From: Actinokineospora xionganensis | GTDB lineage: Bacteria; Actinomycetota; Actinomycetes; Mycobacteriales; Pseudonocardiaceae | Direction: 5' to 3' | Assembly (NCBI RefSeq): GCF_014323725.1 | Contig: NZ_JABVED010000005.1 | Location: 184,044 to 248,043, forward strand | Length of the DNA: 64,000 nucleotides | In this document: positions 30,326-43,325 of the stretch, in pieces | How the letters are laid out: each line of letters begins with the position of its first letter | Position numbering within the stretch: position 1 is the stretch's first letter | The notes under the pieces: model-generated | Databases searched by the model: none | The model's input: the letters and a program-made list of their open reading frames with translations, nothing else | Told to the model about the DNA's origin: nothing | Made by a program: the position numbers and the translations under genes

Positions 30326-31260
30326 TTCGCCGCGGCCACCGCGTCCGCCACCGCGCGGACCAGGTCGACGACCCGCGGACCCCAGCGCGAGGCGATGTCG
30401 TCATCCAGCGCCACCACCCGGTTGCCGGTGACGGCGTCGATCGTGTTCCAGCCCGGTCGCAGCGCCACGGTCTGCGCGGTCTGCCCACAGCACTTGGTGT
30501 CGCCGAGGAAGATCAGCGACGGATTCGCCTTGATCAGGTACTCGGCCGAGAGCTTCGGGTAGCCGCTCGCGTCGGTATCGGCCGCGTCGGCGACGTTCGT
30601 CAGCCCGAAGAGGCCGTAGACCTGCCCGATGAACGTCTTCGACGTCACGGAGTACAGGTCGGTGTCCAACTCGTGGTAGTAGCTCAGCGGCTTGCCGGGC
30701 TTGGGCGTGTCGCGGACGATCTTCTCGATGTCCTCCTTTGTCCGCCGCGCCACATCCGCGCCCTCAGCCGCGTGCCCGGTGGCCTTGCCGACCAGGTCGA
30801 GCTGTGCGTAGACGTCGTCGAGATTCTTCGCGGCGGGCAGGATCAGCACCGGGATGCCCAGTTTGCCCAGGCCCGCGACCAGGTCGCCCGCGTCGCCGGA
30901 GGCGATCACCAGGTTGGGCGTGTGCCCGGCGATGGCCTCGACGTTCGGCGTGAGACCCGACAGCGTCGTCTTGGGCGCGTCGGCCGGGAAGGTCGACTGG
31001 TTGTCGACAGCGACGACCTGCTTGCCCGCGCCGACCGCGAACAGGTTCTCGGTCGCGCTGGCCGAGAGCGACACGATGCGCTCGGGCTTGGCCGCCAAGG
31101 TCAGCGGCTTGCCGTCGGGCGCGGTCAGGGTCAGGGGGAAGGCGTCGGCCGGGGCCGCCGGGGCGGGCTCCTCGGCGCGGGTGGCGCACCCGGCGATGGC
31201 GAGCGCGCCGACAAGGACGAGTGCCAGACGTCGCGCGCGTCTGGGGGTCTGCGGGATCAT
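30322..31260 (-). CDS. btuF: Cobalamin-binding lipoprotein of the ABC importer
   Basis: A 312-residue class III periplasmic-type binding protein anchored as a lipoprotein: RRLALVLVGALAIAGCATRA has a lipobox with Cys near residue 25. PERIVSLSASATENLFAVGA, LVIASGDAGD and the Glu in YYHELDTDLYS fit the BtuF fold. Two adjacent cysteines (GDTKCCGQ) are unusual. It is the first gene after the cobalamin riboswitch, so B12 is the probable ligand. Confidence 0.9.
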   Translation of the reverse strand: MIPQTPRRARRLALVLVGALAIAGCATRAEEPAPAAPADAFPLTLTAPDGKPLTLAAKPERIVSLSASATENLFAVGAGKQVVAVDNQSTFPADAPKTTLSGLTPNVEAIAGHTPNLVIASGDAGDLVAGLGKLGIPVLILPAAKNLDDVYAQLDLVGKATGHAAEGADVARRTKEDIEKIVRDTPKPGKPLSYYHELDTDLYSVTSKTFIGQVYGLFGLTNVADAADTDASGYPKLSAEYLIKANPSLIFLGDTKCCGQTAQTVALRPGWNTIDAVTGNRVVALDDDIASRWGPRVVDLVRAVADAVAAAK

Positions 31261-31354
31261 GCGAACCTCGAGTCATGGGACCGGGCCGGGCACGGGCCGC
31301 CCCCGCTCGACGCGGTCGCGACGCCGCACCCCTGCGCCGGAGGCGGAAGGCGTC

Positions 31355-31475
31355 GGCGTGCGTCGGCAGGCGACCTGGCTCGGCTCCGCGAGGAGCCACC
31401 ACAGTTGCGGGACAGCGCCGGATTCGCACCGGACTTCGCTTTCCGCGCACGCCGCCGAACGGCGTAACCGCCCGG
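31355..31475 (-). ncRNA. Cobalamin riboswitch (AdoCbl aptamer)
   Basis: Read on the minus strand, this leader has the cobalamin core in order: GGAAAGCGAAGTCCGGTGCG, then AATCCGGCGCTGTCCCGC running into AACTGTGGT, and finally the B12 box GAGCCAGGTCGCCTGCC (31365-31381). It ends about 100 bases before btuF. Binding of adenosyl- or methylcobalamin would shut off btuFCD by termination or by masking the start. The outer paired regions are approximate. Confidence 0.93.
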
Positions 31476-31543
31476 CCCGCTGACGCTAGCAGCCGCCTGC
31501 CCGCCCTACCCCGCGCGCCCAGGCTGACTCGTTTCAGGACTGT

Positions 31544-31549
31544 TAAACT
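31544..31549 (+). promoter_or_regulatory. Possible -10 box of gltB
   Basis: TAAACT in an otherwise GC-rich region, about 115 bases before the gltB ATG and pointing away from the btu riboswitch. No convincing -35 box was found. Confidence 0.35.
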
Positions 31550-31663
31550 CGGGTGACCCGCGGGCCGCTGCCGTCCCGCGCCAGAGTGGCTTCGTTCAGT
31601 CACCATCGACGAAGCAAGACCGCTCCTGAGCGCGAGATCAAGACAGTGGAAGGCCGGCGCAGC

Positions 31664-36203
<4,540 letters not shown>

Positions 36204-36211
<8 letters not shown>

Positions 36212-37703
36212 TCCGAACGGTTTCCTCAAGCAGCCGCGCAAAGACGCGCCGAAGCGGCCGGTGGCCGACCGGCTCGGCGACTGGCGCGAGGTCTACGCCG
36301 AGCTGGACCCGGCCGAGCGCGACAAGCAGGTCCGTGGGCAGTCGAGCCGGTGCATGGACTGCGGCATCCCGTTCTGCCACTCGGTGAGCGCGGGCTGTCC
36401 ACTCGGGAACCTCATCCCTGAGTGGAACGACCTTGTCCGCCAGGGCGACTGGGCGCTCGCGGGCGAGCGGCTGCACGCCACCAACAACTTCCCTGAGTTC
36501 ACCGGCCGCCTGTGCCCGGCGCCGTGCGAGTCGGCGTGCGTGCTGGCCATCACCCCGGACGCCGGGGGAGCGGTGACGATCAAGCGGGTGGAGAACACCA
36601 TCGCCGATGTCGCCTGGGAACGCGGCGACGTCAAGCCTCAGGTGTCCACTGTGTCCTCCGGCCAGTCGGTCGCCGTCGTGGGCTCCGGGCCCGCCGGTCT
36701 GGCCGCCGCCCAGCAGCTGACCCGGGCTGGGCATGACGTCACGGTGTACGAGCGGGACGACCGCCTCGGCGGGCTGCTGCGCTACGGCATCCCCGAGTTC
36801 AAGATGGAGAAGCGCGTCCTGGACCGCAGGCTCGCCCAACTGCGTGCCGAGGGGACGAGGTTCGTCACCGGCTGCGAGGTGGGTGTCGACCTGACCGTCG
36901 AGCAGCTCCGTGAGCGGCACGCGGCGGTCGTGCTGGCAGTCGGCGCGCTGCGCGGGCGCGACGCGCCGGAGACCCCGGGGCGCGACCTGCGCGGCGTGCA
37001 CCTGGCGATGGACCACTTGGTACCCGCAAACAAGGAGGTCGAGGGCGACGGCCCGACGCCGATCGACGCCCGCGGCAAGCACGTGGTGATCATCGGCGGC
37101 GGCGACACCGGCGCGGACTGCTATGGCACCGCCACCCGGCAGGGCGCGGCGTCGGTCACCCAGTTGGACCAGTACCCGCGCCCGCCTGAGATCCGCGACG
37201 ACGAGGTCTCGCCGTGGCCGGTGTGGCCGTGGATCCTGCGGACCTACCCGGCGCACGAGGAGAGCGGCACGCGTCGCTTCGCCGTCGCTGTCGAGCGGTT
37301 CGTCGGCGACTCCGACGGCAATCTGACCTCCGTGCAGCTGCGCGAGGTCGAGGTCCGGCGGATCGATGGCATCCGGCAGGTCGTGCCGGTCACCGAGGAC
37401 GTCCATGTGCTGCCCGCCGACCTGGTCCTGCTGGCCATCGGCTTCGAGGGGGTGGAGCACATGCCCCTGCTCGACGGCCTCGGCTTGTCGCTGACTCCGC
37501 GCGGAACGCTGTCGTGCGGGCAGGACTGGCAGACCGCACCGGGCGTGTTCGTGTGCGGCGACGCCCACCGCGGCGCGTCGCTGGTGGTGTGGGCGATCGC
37601 GGAGGGCCGCTCGGTGGCCCACTCAGTCGATACCTATCTCACCGGCGCGTCCGATTTGCCCGCGCCGGTCCACCCGACAGCGCTTCCGCTCACCGTTCGA
37701 TAA
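36204..37703 (+). CDS. gltD: Glutamate synthase (NADPH), small subunit
   Basis: Encodes 499 residues that pass electrons from NADPH through FAD and two [4Fe-4S] clusters to GltB. Cluster cysteines are in [28 protein letters not shown] and [11 protein letters not shown]. The FAD motif is [16 protein letters not shown] and the NADPH motif [12 protein letters not shown]. The GTG start follows a GGAGG within the end of gltB and overlaps it, so expression is coupled. Confidence 0.96.
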
Positions 37704-37807
37704 ACGCTGTGTGACCGCATTTGTCATAAGATCGTGGTATTGCCAAGCAGCCACAGCGGTGCGTTATGGTCTTGAAACCAAATCGGCCATCGCGCACTCG
37801 GGGGACC

Positions 37808-38320
37808 ATGTCCACGGTGATACCGCCCGTCGAGGACGGCGGCATGCCTGAGCCCGAAAGAACGCCCCGCGCCCGCCACCGCAAGCCGGAGAAGCGTGAC
37901 GGGGTGCTGCTCGGCCTCAAGTTCGGCGCGTTCGTCGTCGCGCTGGGGATCGTCGTCGGGGTCGTGTCGGTGCTGTCCGACAGTCCACGGCCACAGCCCG
38001 CGGGCGCCGACCCACGCAGGCCGGCCACCACGACGACCACCACGACCGTGGACCAGGGCAGCCCGCCCGCGGAGCCGTCGGTCGTGCAGGCGGCGCCACC
38101 GGTCGCGTCGGCCGTCCTCGCCGGTCCGCCCGCCTCCGTCGTCCCGACGACGACCACGACGACGGGCCGTCCGACCAAGACGAAGAAGCCCGCACCCGGC
38201 ACCGTGACCGTCGGCGAACAGTGCGACACCCCAGGCGAGTTGGCGTTCGTGGGGTTCCGCGCGGTGGTCTGCCGCAGCGCCGGTCCGGGGGAACCGCCCC
38301 GCTGGCACTTGGTCTACTGA
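37808..38320 (+). CDS. Membrane-anchored protein with Thr/Pro linker
   Basis: Encodes 170 residues: a basic cytoplasmic start, one membrane segment (LKFGAFVVALGIVVGVVSVL), then a Thr/Pro/Ala linker with two threonine runs, and a 35-residue C-terminal module with two cysteines (GEQCDTPGE, VVCRSAGPG) outside the cell. The ATG at 37808 is preceded by GGGGGACC; an ATG 42 bases upstream is less likely. Function unknown. Confidence 0.7.
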   Translation: MSTVIPPVEDGGMPEPERTPRARHRKPEKRDGVLLGLKFGAFVVALGIVVGVVSVLSDSPRPQPAGADPRRPATTTTTTTVDQGSPPAEPSVVQAAPPVASAVLAGPPASVVPTTTTTTGRPTKTKKPAPGTVTVGEQCDTPGELAFVGFRAVVCRSAGPGEPPRWHLVY

Positions 38321-38416
38321 CCGCGCGGGGCGCTGAACATCGGGCGAACGTCGGGTTAAGCCGATCTTCGCGGCAGGCTGTGCTTTCTACGGTGTGCCAA
38401 GGAGGTGGCGCCTGCG

Positions 38417-39910
38417 ATGTCCTGGGTGTCGAACAATCTGGAAGCGACGGTCGGGCTCGCGGGACTCGCGGCCTCGGTGGTCGGCTATCTTGCCGCGTTG
38501 TGGCTCAAGCGAAAGCGCATCAGCTACCGGGTCCATTTGGACACTCCGGTCGGGGTGACGCCCGCGCACGGCGGCGCGATCGAAGTCGAGTGGCGCTACC
38601 AGGGCGAGGTCGTCAAGGACCCGAGCTTCGCGCTGGTGCGCATCATGAACACCGGCAGCCTGGAGATCCGCGAGGACGACTTCCGTGAACCGCTGACACT
38701 GGAGTTCGGCGGCAGGCGGGTGGTCGACGCAAAGGTGATCGAGGCCGACGACACTCTCATGCGGATCGTCGCGCGGGACAAGTCGTGGCCGCCGGTGGGC
38801 GACGCGGAACTGGTGCTGCCCAAGGTCCCGCTCAACCGCAAGAACCGGATCAAGGTGCTGGTCCTGCTGACCGGCAAGCCGGAGCCGAAGTCCGCCGTCG
38901 CGTGTGTCGGCTTCCTCAGCGGCGGCAAGATCGTCCGCGACACGACGACCGGGAACGGCCCCAGCAAACGGAGTGTCGTGCTGAGCGGCATCGCCATGCT
39001 GCTCGTCGGGGCGTCCCTGGCGCTGCTGATCAGCAGCCCGTGGAGCCCTCGCCCGACAACGTGCGCGGCGGGCGAGGTCAAGCTCACCGGCTCGAGCGCG
39101 TTCGACCCGGTGGCCAAGGACATCGTGGACGCCTACCTGAAGCAGTGCGATTCGGCGGCCGTCACGGTGCAGGGTCGCGGCAGCCTCGACGGGCTGCGCG
39201 AACTCGACAACCTCGCCCGCAACGACCCGGCCCAGCGCGAGGCCCGGATCGTGATGTCCGACGGCCCGGCGTCGCGCAACTACCACAACCTGACCCCGCA
39301 CCCGGTCGGCGTGGTGGCGTTCTCCGTCGTGGTCAACAAGGCCACCGGTCGGCACGCGCTCACCGGCGACCAGGTCAAGGCGATCTTCAGTGGCGCGGTG
39401 ACGAACTGGAACCAGGTCGGCGGCCCGGACCTGCCGATCAGTGTCGTCAGCCGCGGCGGGGGATCGGGCACTCGGCTGGCGTTCGAGGAGAAGGTCTTAG
39501 GCAGGCCGGAACCCGGCTTGTCGTCCAACGACTGTGTCCGCCGCGACCGCGACCCGGACGCGAAGGTCACCCGCTGCGAATACGACTCGACGTCCGCGCA
39601 GCTCGACGAGGTCGACCGACTGCCCGGCGCCATCGGCTACGCCGAGGTCACCGCGACGACGAAGTACGCCAACCTCAACCGCGTCAAACTCGACGACCGC
39701 GACCCGGACCTCGACTCGGTGATCAAGCGCGGCTACCCGTTCTGGGCCGTCGAGTACCTCTACACCTACGGCCCGCCGCAGAACGGCAAGCTGGTGGACT
39801 CGCTGCTGGAGTACATGAACTCCGACGCGGCGAAGAACATCCTCCGCCGCGCCGGATACGTCCCTTGCGTCGACGGCCCACAGGACCTCATGGGCACGCT
39901 GTGTCGATAA
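38417..39910 (+). CDS. Orphan two-TM protein with PstS-like binding domain
   Basis: Encodes 497 residues. Order: membrane segment about 10-28 (VGLAGLAASVVGYLAALWL); a beta-rich domain about 32-150 (VRIMNTGSLEIREDDF); a second membrane segment about 193-213 (VVLSGIAMLLVGASLALLI); then a type 2 periplasmic-binding fold of the phosphate-binding kind with LTGSSAFDPVAKDIVDAYL, FSGAVTNWNQVGG and SRGGGSGTRLAFEEK. If both segments span, the middle domain is cytoplasmic and the binding domain outside. No pst transporter is nearby, so a sensor or scaffold role is plausible. AAGGAGG precedes the ATG. Confidence 0.85.
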   Translation: MSWVSNNLEATVGLAGLAASVVGYLAALWLKRKRISYRVHLDTPVGVTPAHGGAIEVEWRYQGEVVKDPSFALVRIMNTGSLEIREDDFREPLTLEFGGRRVVDAKVIEADDTLMRIVARDKSWPPVGDAELVLPKVPLNRKNRIKVLVLLTGKPEPKSAVACVGFLSGGKIVRDTTTGNGPSKRSVVLSGIAMLLVGASLALLISSPWSPRPTTCAAGEVKLTGSSAFDPVAKDIVDAYLKQCDSAAVTVQGRGSLDGLRELDNLARNDPAQREARIVMSDGPASRNYHNLTPHPVGVVAFSVVVNKATGRHALTGDQVKAIFSGAVTNWNQVGGPDLPISVVSRGGGSGTRLAFEEKVLGRPEPGLSSNDCVRRDRDPDAKVTRCEYDSTSAQLDEVDRLPGAIGYAEVTATTKYANLNRVKLDDRDPDLDSVIKRGYPFWAVEYLYTYGPPQNGKLVDSLLEYMNSDAAKNILRRAGYVPCVDGPQDLMGTLCR

Positions 39911-39937
39911 GACGTGTCGATGCTGTGTTGATCCCCA

Positions 39938-41167
39938 CTAGAGGAACGGCACCGCCCAGCAGTTGGACAGCGCGGGCAGTCCGGCGAAGCGGGCTTCCAG
40001 CCAGGCGAACGCGCCCGGGTAGCTCGCGACCGCGCCGCCGACGTGGGTCGGCCCCAGGTTCGGGGCGAGCCGGACGTTGGCGTCCTTGTCGCACCAGGTC
40101 GACGCCAGGGTCTTGCCCACGCTGTACGGGATGACGTCGTCGAGTGCGCTGTGCGAGATCAGCACCGGGACGGTGGGCTTGATCCGGCCGATCCGCTGCT
40201 CGTCGATCACGGTCTTGAACAGCGGGTTGTTCGCCAGCAGTTCGGTGATCGGCTTGCCGTCGGCGGTCAGCGTGGCCGACTTCTTGAACGCCGCCGCGGG
40301 CAGCGCCTCCAGGGTGCACTTGCCCACGACGTCGGCGAAGACCTGCTTTCCGGTCGCGTTGAGGTACGGGGCCATGTCGATGCCGTAGCCCGCGGCCAGG
40401 CCGTAGGTCGCGTAGCCGAGGAACGCCATGTACAGGCTGCCGTCGAGGGTGCGGGCGACCGCGGACAGGTCGGCGGGCACCGCGCCCATGGACACGCCCT
40501 TGAGCTTCAGCTCCGGCGCGTAGGTCGGCGCCAACTCGGCCGCCGCCGCCGCCGCGCCGCCACCCTGGGAGTACCCGTGCACGGCGACCGGCCCGTTCGC
40601 CGGGACACCGGCCGCGGGCAGCCGCTGGGCCGCGCGGATCGAGTCGAGGACGGCGTGGCCCTGCACGACCCGGTTCATGTAAGTGTGCGCGCCGTCGGTG
40701 CCGAGGCCCTGGTAGTCGGTGAGCGCGACGGCGTAGCCGCGGGTGATCATGCCCAGCACGAACGGGCCCTCGTACTCGGTGCCCACGGTCAGCTGCCGCG
40801 ACGGCGCGCAGTGGTCGGCAAGGCCTTGGGTGCCGGGGGCGTACCCGACGATCGGCCGCTCGCCGACGCCGAACCACGCGGACTTCGGGGTGATCACCGT
40901 GCCGCTGACCGCGATCGGCTTGCCGGTGCGGTCGGTGGACCGGTACAGGATCCGCCGCACGTTGGCGTCGATCTTGATCAGGTTGATCGGGTCCAGGTAG
41001 AAGATCGAGGGCTCGCTGCGGATGATGTCGCCGTTGTTGGCGGGCAGGGCCGTCGGGGTCTCGTAGAACGGCTGGGCGCTCGCGCTCGGGATGGCCAACA
41101 GCCCGGTGGCGGCCACGCCCACGGCGACGGCCAAGACCCCTAAGCGGCGGGAGAGTCGAAACGTCAC
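39938..41167 (-). CDS. Secreted lipase (secretory lipase family), copy 1
   Basis: Encodes 409 residues with a signal peptide (LGVLAVAVGVAATGLLAI, cleaved near ASA-QP). It has an alpha/beta hydrolase core with the serine elbow VHGYSQGGGAAAAAAEL, the Asp in HSALDDVIPY and the His in GPTHVGGAVAS. The family (PF03583 type) includes secreted triacylglycerol lipases of actinomycetes and fungal Lip proteins. A second copy lies 150 bases upstream on the same strand and is alike along its length. Confidence 0.88.
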   Translation of the reverse strand: MTFRLSRRLGVLAVAVGVAATGLLAIPSASAQPFYETPTALPANNGDIIRSEPSIFYLDPINLIKIDANVRRILYRSTDRTGKPIAVSGTVITPKSAWFGVGERPIVGYAPGTQGLADHCAPSRQLTVGTEYEGPFVLGMITRGYAVALTDYQGLGTDGAHTYMNRVVQGHAVLDSIRAAQRLPAAGVPANGPVAVHGYSQGGGAAAAAAELAPTYAPELKLKGVSMGAVPADLSAVARTLDGSLYMAFLGYATYGLAAGYGIDMAPYLNATGKQVFADVVGKCTLEALPAAAFKKSATLTADGKPITELLANNPLFKTVIDEQRIGRIKPTVPVLISHSALDDVIPYSVGKTLASTWCDKDANVRLAPNLGPTHVGGAVASYPGAFAWLEARFAGLPALSNCWAVPFL

Positions 41168-41317
41168 AGTTATCTCCTGGAAACGGCAGGGATGGTTACC
41201 GATGAGTAACCCGTTGCCTGACTGTGAGCTGGGTCCCAGGAGGTGTCAACGTTCTTTGTTCGCGCGAACTGTTCGCGCTGTTCGCCACGCTAAGGAAGCG
41301 GGGTCGGCTGAGATCGT

Positions 41318-42562
41318 CTACGGCAGGAGGGCGTTCCAGCAGTTCGACAGTGCCGGAACCCGCGCGAAGCGGGATTCGAGCCAGAGATAGATCTCCGGCT
41401 GGTCCGCCACCGCGCCCCCGACATGCGTCGGACCGAGGTTCGGCGAGAACCGGACGTTCGCCCCCAGGTCGCACCAGTCGGCGGCGAGCTTCCTGCCCAC
41501 CTTGAACGGGATCACGTCGTCGAGCCGACTGTGGTTGACCAGCAGCGGCACACTCGGCTTCAGCCTGCCGATGATCTGCTCATCGGCGACCTTCTGCAGG
41601 TCCGGGCGCTCCGCCAGGTGGTCGGTGAACGGCCTGCCGTCGACGGTCAGGTCGGCCGACCGGGTGAGGGCGTACCTGGCGACCGCCTCGATTGTGCAGT
41701 ACTTCTCCACCTCGCCCAGCACCTGCTTGCCGCGCTCGTTGAGCATCGTTGTCAGGTCGAGGTCGTACCCGGCCGCGAGCCCGGCCAGGGCGTAGCCGAG
41801 GAACGCGACGTAGAGGCCGCCGTCGATGTTGACCCCGACCTTGACCAGGTCGGCGGGCACCGCGCCCGCCACCGCACCCCGCACGTCCAGCTCGGGGGCG
41901 TAGGCCGGGTGCAGCTCAGCCGCCGCCGCCGAGGCGCCCCCGCCCTGGGAGTAGCCGCTGACCGCGACCGGACCGCTGTCCGGAAGGCCCGCCTCGGGCA
42001 ACCGCTGGGCCGCCCGGATCGAGTCGAGGACGGCGGTGCCCTGCACGACCCGGTTCATGTACGTGTGCACACCTGGGGTGCCGAGACCCTGGTAGTCGGT
42101 CATCGCGATGCCGTACCCGCGCAGCACGAGTCCCGCGAGGAACAGGCCCTCGTACTCGGTGCCCATCGCCGCCTGGCGGGTCGGCGCGCAGTGGTCGCCG
42201 AGGCCCTGGGTGCCGGGGGCGTAGCCGATGATCGGCCGCTCGCCCGCGCCGAGCCACGGGGTCCTCGGGGTGATGACCATGCCGGTCACCGCGATCGGCG
42301 TGCCGACCCGGTCGGTGCTGCGGTACATGATCCGGTGCACGTCGGCCTCGATCCGTGTCAGCCTGACCGGTTCGAGGTAGAAGGTCATCGGCTCCGCGCG
42401 GACGATGTCGCCGTTGTTCGGCGGAAGGGTCGCCGGTACGTCGTAGAACGACGGCGGGTCCTCCTGCGCCTGGGTCGCCGGTGCGACGAGCACGCCGCCT
42501 GCCACGAGGGCGCCGAACGCGAGCGCGAGAGCGCCCCATCGGCGGGTCGGTCGAAGGGCCAC
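41318..42562 (-). CDS. Secreted lipase (secretory lipase family), copy 2
   Basis: Encodes 414 residues, paralogous to the downstream gene (shared blocks GERPIIGYAPGTQGLGDHCA, TDYQGLGTPGVHTYMNRVVQG, LSNCWNALLP). The signal peptide is LALAFGALVAGGVLVAPATQ. The nucleophile is in VSGYSQGGGASAAAAEL, with NHSRLDDVIPF and GPTHVGGAVAD for Asp and His. The GTG at 42562 is preferred over a TTG at 42586, which would overlap the divergent lipoprotein gene. Tandem duplication is the simplest origin. Confidence 0.88.
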   Translation of the reverse strand: MALRPTRRWGALALAFGALVAGGVLVAPATQAQEDPPSFYDVPATLPPNNGDIVRAEPMTFYLEPVRLTRIEADVHRIMYRSTDRVGTPIAVTGMVITPRTPWLGAGERPIIGYAPGTQGLGDHCAPTRQAAMGTEYEGLFLAGLVLRGYGIAMTDYQGLGTPGVHTYMNRVVQGTAVLDSIRAAQRLPEAGLPDSGPVAVSGYSQGGGASAAAAELHPAYAPELDVRGAVAGAVPADLVKVGVNIDGGLYVAFLGYALAGLAAGYDLDLTTMLNERGKQVLGEVEKYCTIEAVARYALTRSADLTVDGRPFTDHLAERPDLQKVADEQIIGRLKPSVPLLVNHSRLDDVIPFKVGRKLAADWCDLGANVRFSPNLGPTHVGGAVADQPEIYLWLESRFARVPALSNCWNALLP

Positions 42563-42576
42563 GGGAGGATCGTGGC

Positions 42577-43068
42577 GTGAAATCAACGCTCACGCTCCTC
42601 GGAGCGGCGATGTTCCTTCTGTCGGGTTGCGCCGCTCCCGCTCCCGACCCGGTGCCGGTGTCCACTGCGGCCACCACAGTCACCACGACCACCACGGCGG
42701 CCGCCCCCGCGCGCGACATCTCGGGTGTCGACCCGTGTGCGCTGCTCACCGCCGACGACGTCCGCCCGATCCTCGCGAACACCCCGCCAGATCCCCGCCG
42801 CGAGGGCGCGGCGTGCGCCTGGGGCGACGGGGAGTTCCGCGGCGTGTGGCTGTCGCTGACGAAGGCCGCGCCGGTCGAGGGCAAGCGCGCCATCGACGTC
42901 GGCTCCCGCAAGGGGATCGTGGCCGAGGAGCTGGAGTACACCTGTGACGTCCGCGTCGACATCGACGGTGTCGCGATCGACTTGCGGGCGGTCGCGTCGG
43001 ACAAGACCGAGTGGTGTCCGGAAGCCGCGACCGCCCTCGCGGCGGCCGTGGCCAAGCTCGGCTGGTAG
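42577..43068 (+). CDS. DUF3558-type lipoprotein
   Basis: Encodes 163 residues with a lipobox signal (LLGAAMFLLSGCAAPAP), a short Thr/Ala linker and a DUF3558-like domain: ISGVDPCALLTADDVRPIL and GAACAWGDGEFRGVWLSL, with paired cysteines in YTCDVRVDID and TEWCPEAATAL. GGGAGGAT precedes the GTG. Such lipoproteins are common in Pseudonocardiaceae and have no known role. It is divergent from the lipase by only 14 bases. Confidence 0.82.
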   Translation: MKSTLTLLGAAMFLLSGCAAPAPDPVPVSTAATTVTTTTTAAAPARDISGVDPCALLTADDVRPILANTPPDPRREGAACAWGDGEFRGVWLSLTKAAPVEGKRAIDVGSRKGIVAEELEYTCDVRVDIDGVAIDLRAVASDKTEWCPEAATALAAAVAKLGW

Positions 43069-43076
43069 ATCGAAGT

Positions 43077-43325
43077 TCACCCGGAAGCCAGATCTGTGGC
43101 GGCAGGAATCTGTGTAGCTTTCAGGGCCGTCAAGGCCCGGGTAGTGCCTTGAACCGGGCGGTTCTGTTGCTCGATGTACTGCTGGATGCTTGGCGGGGCG
43201 CGCCGCCGGCGGAGCCTGCGAAGTAGGAACCATCTCGGTCTCGAAGTCGGCGCACCTTGCCCGCATGATCTTCTCCATACGGGCAAGGTGCCGGTCGCCG
43301 AAACCTTGTGCCGAAACTTGGCCCG
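43077..43325 (-). pseudogene. tnpA: IS200-like Y1 transposase TnpA remnant
   Basis: Pieces of a TnpA are readable on the minus strand in different frames: KFRHKV, then GDRHLARMEKIMRARCADF with ETEMV, then SYFAGSAGGAP, then SIQQYIEQQNRPV. These match the order in IS200-type transposases, but the HUH-bearing N-terminus is gone, the middle with the catalytic Tyr region is deleted, and at least two frameshifts occur. It cannot be active. Confidence 0.8.

Noticed and set aside
43253..43290. Perfect 11-base inverted repeat CACCTTGCCCG...CGGGCAAGGTG
   Set aside because: Lies inside the TnpA-derived segment encoding LARMEKIMRAR; it is explained by coding remnants rather than an element end or terminator.
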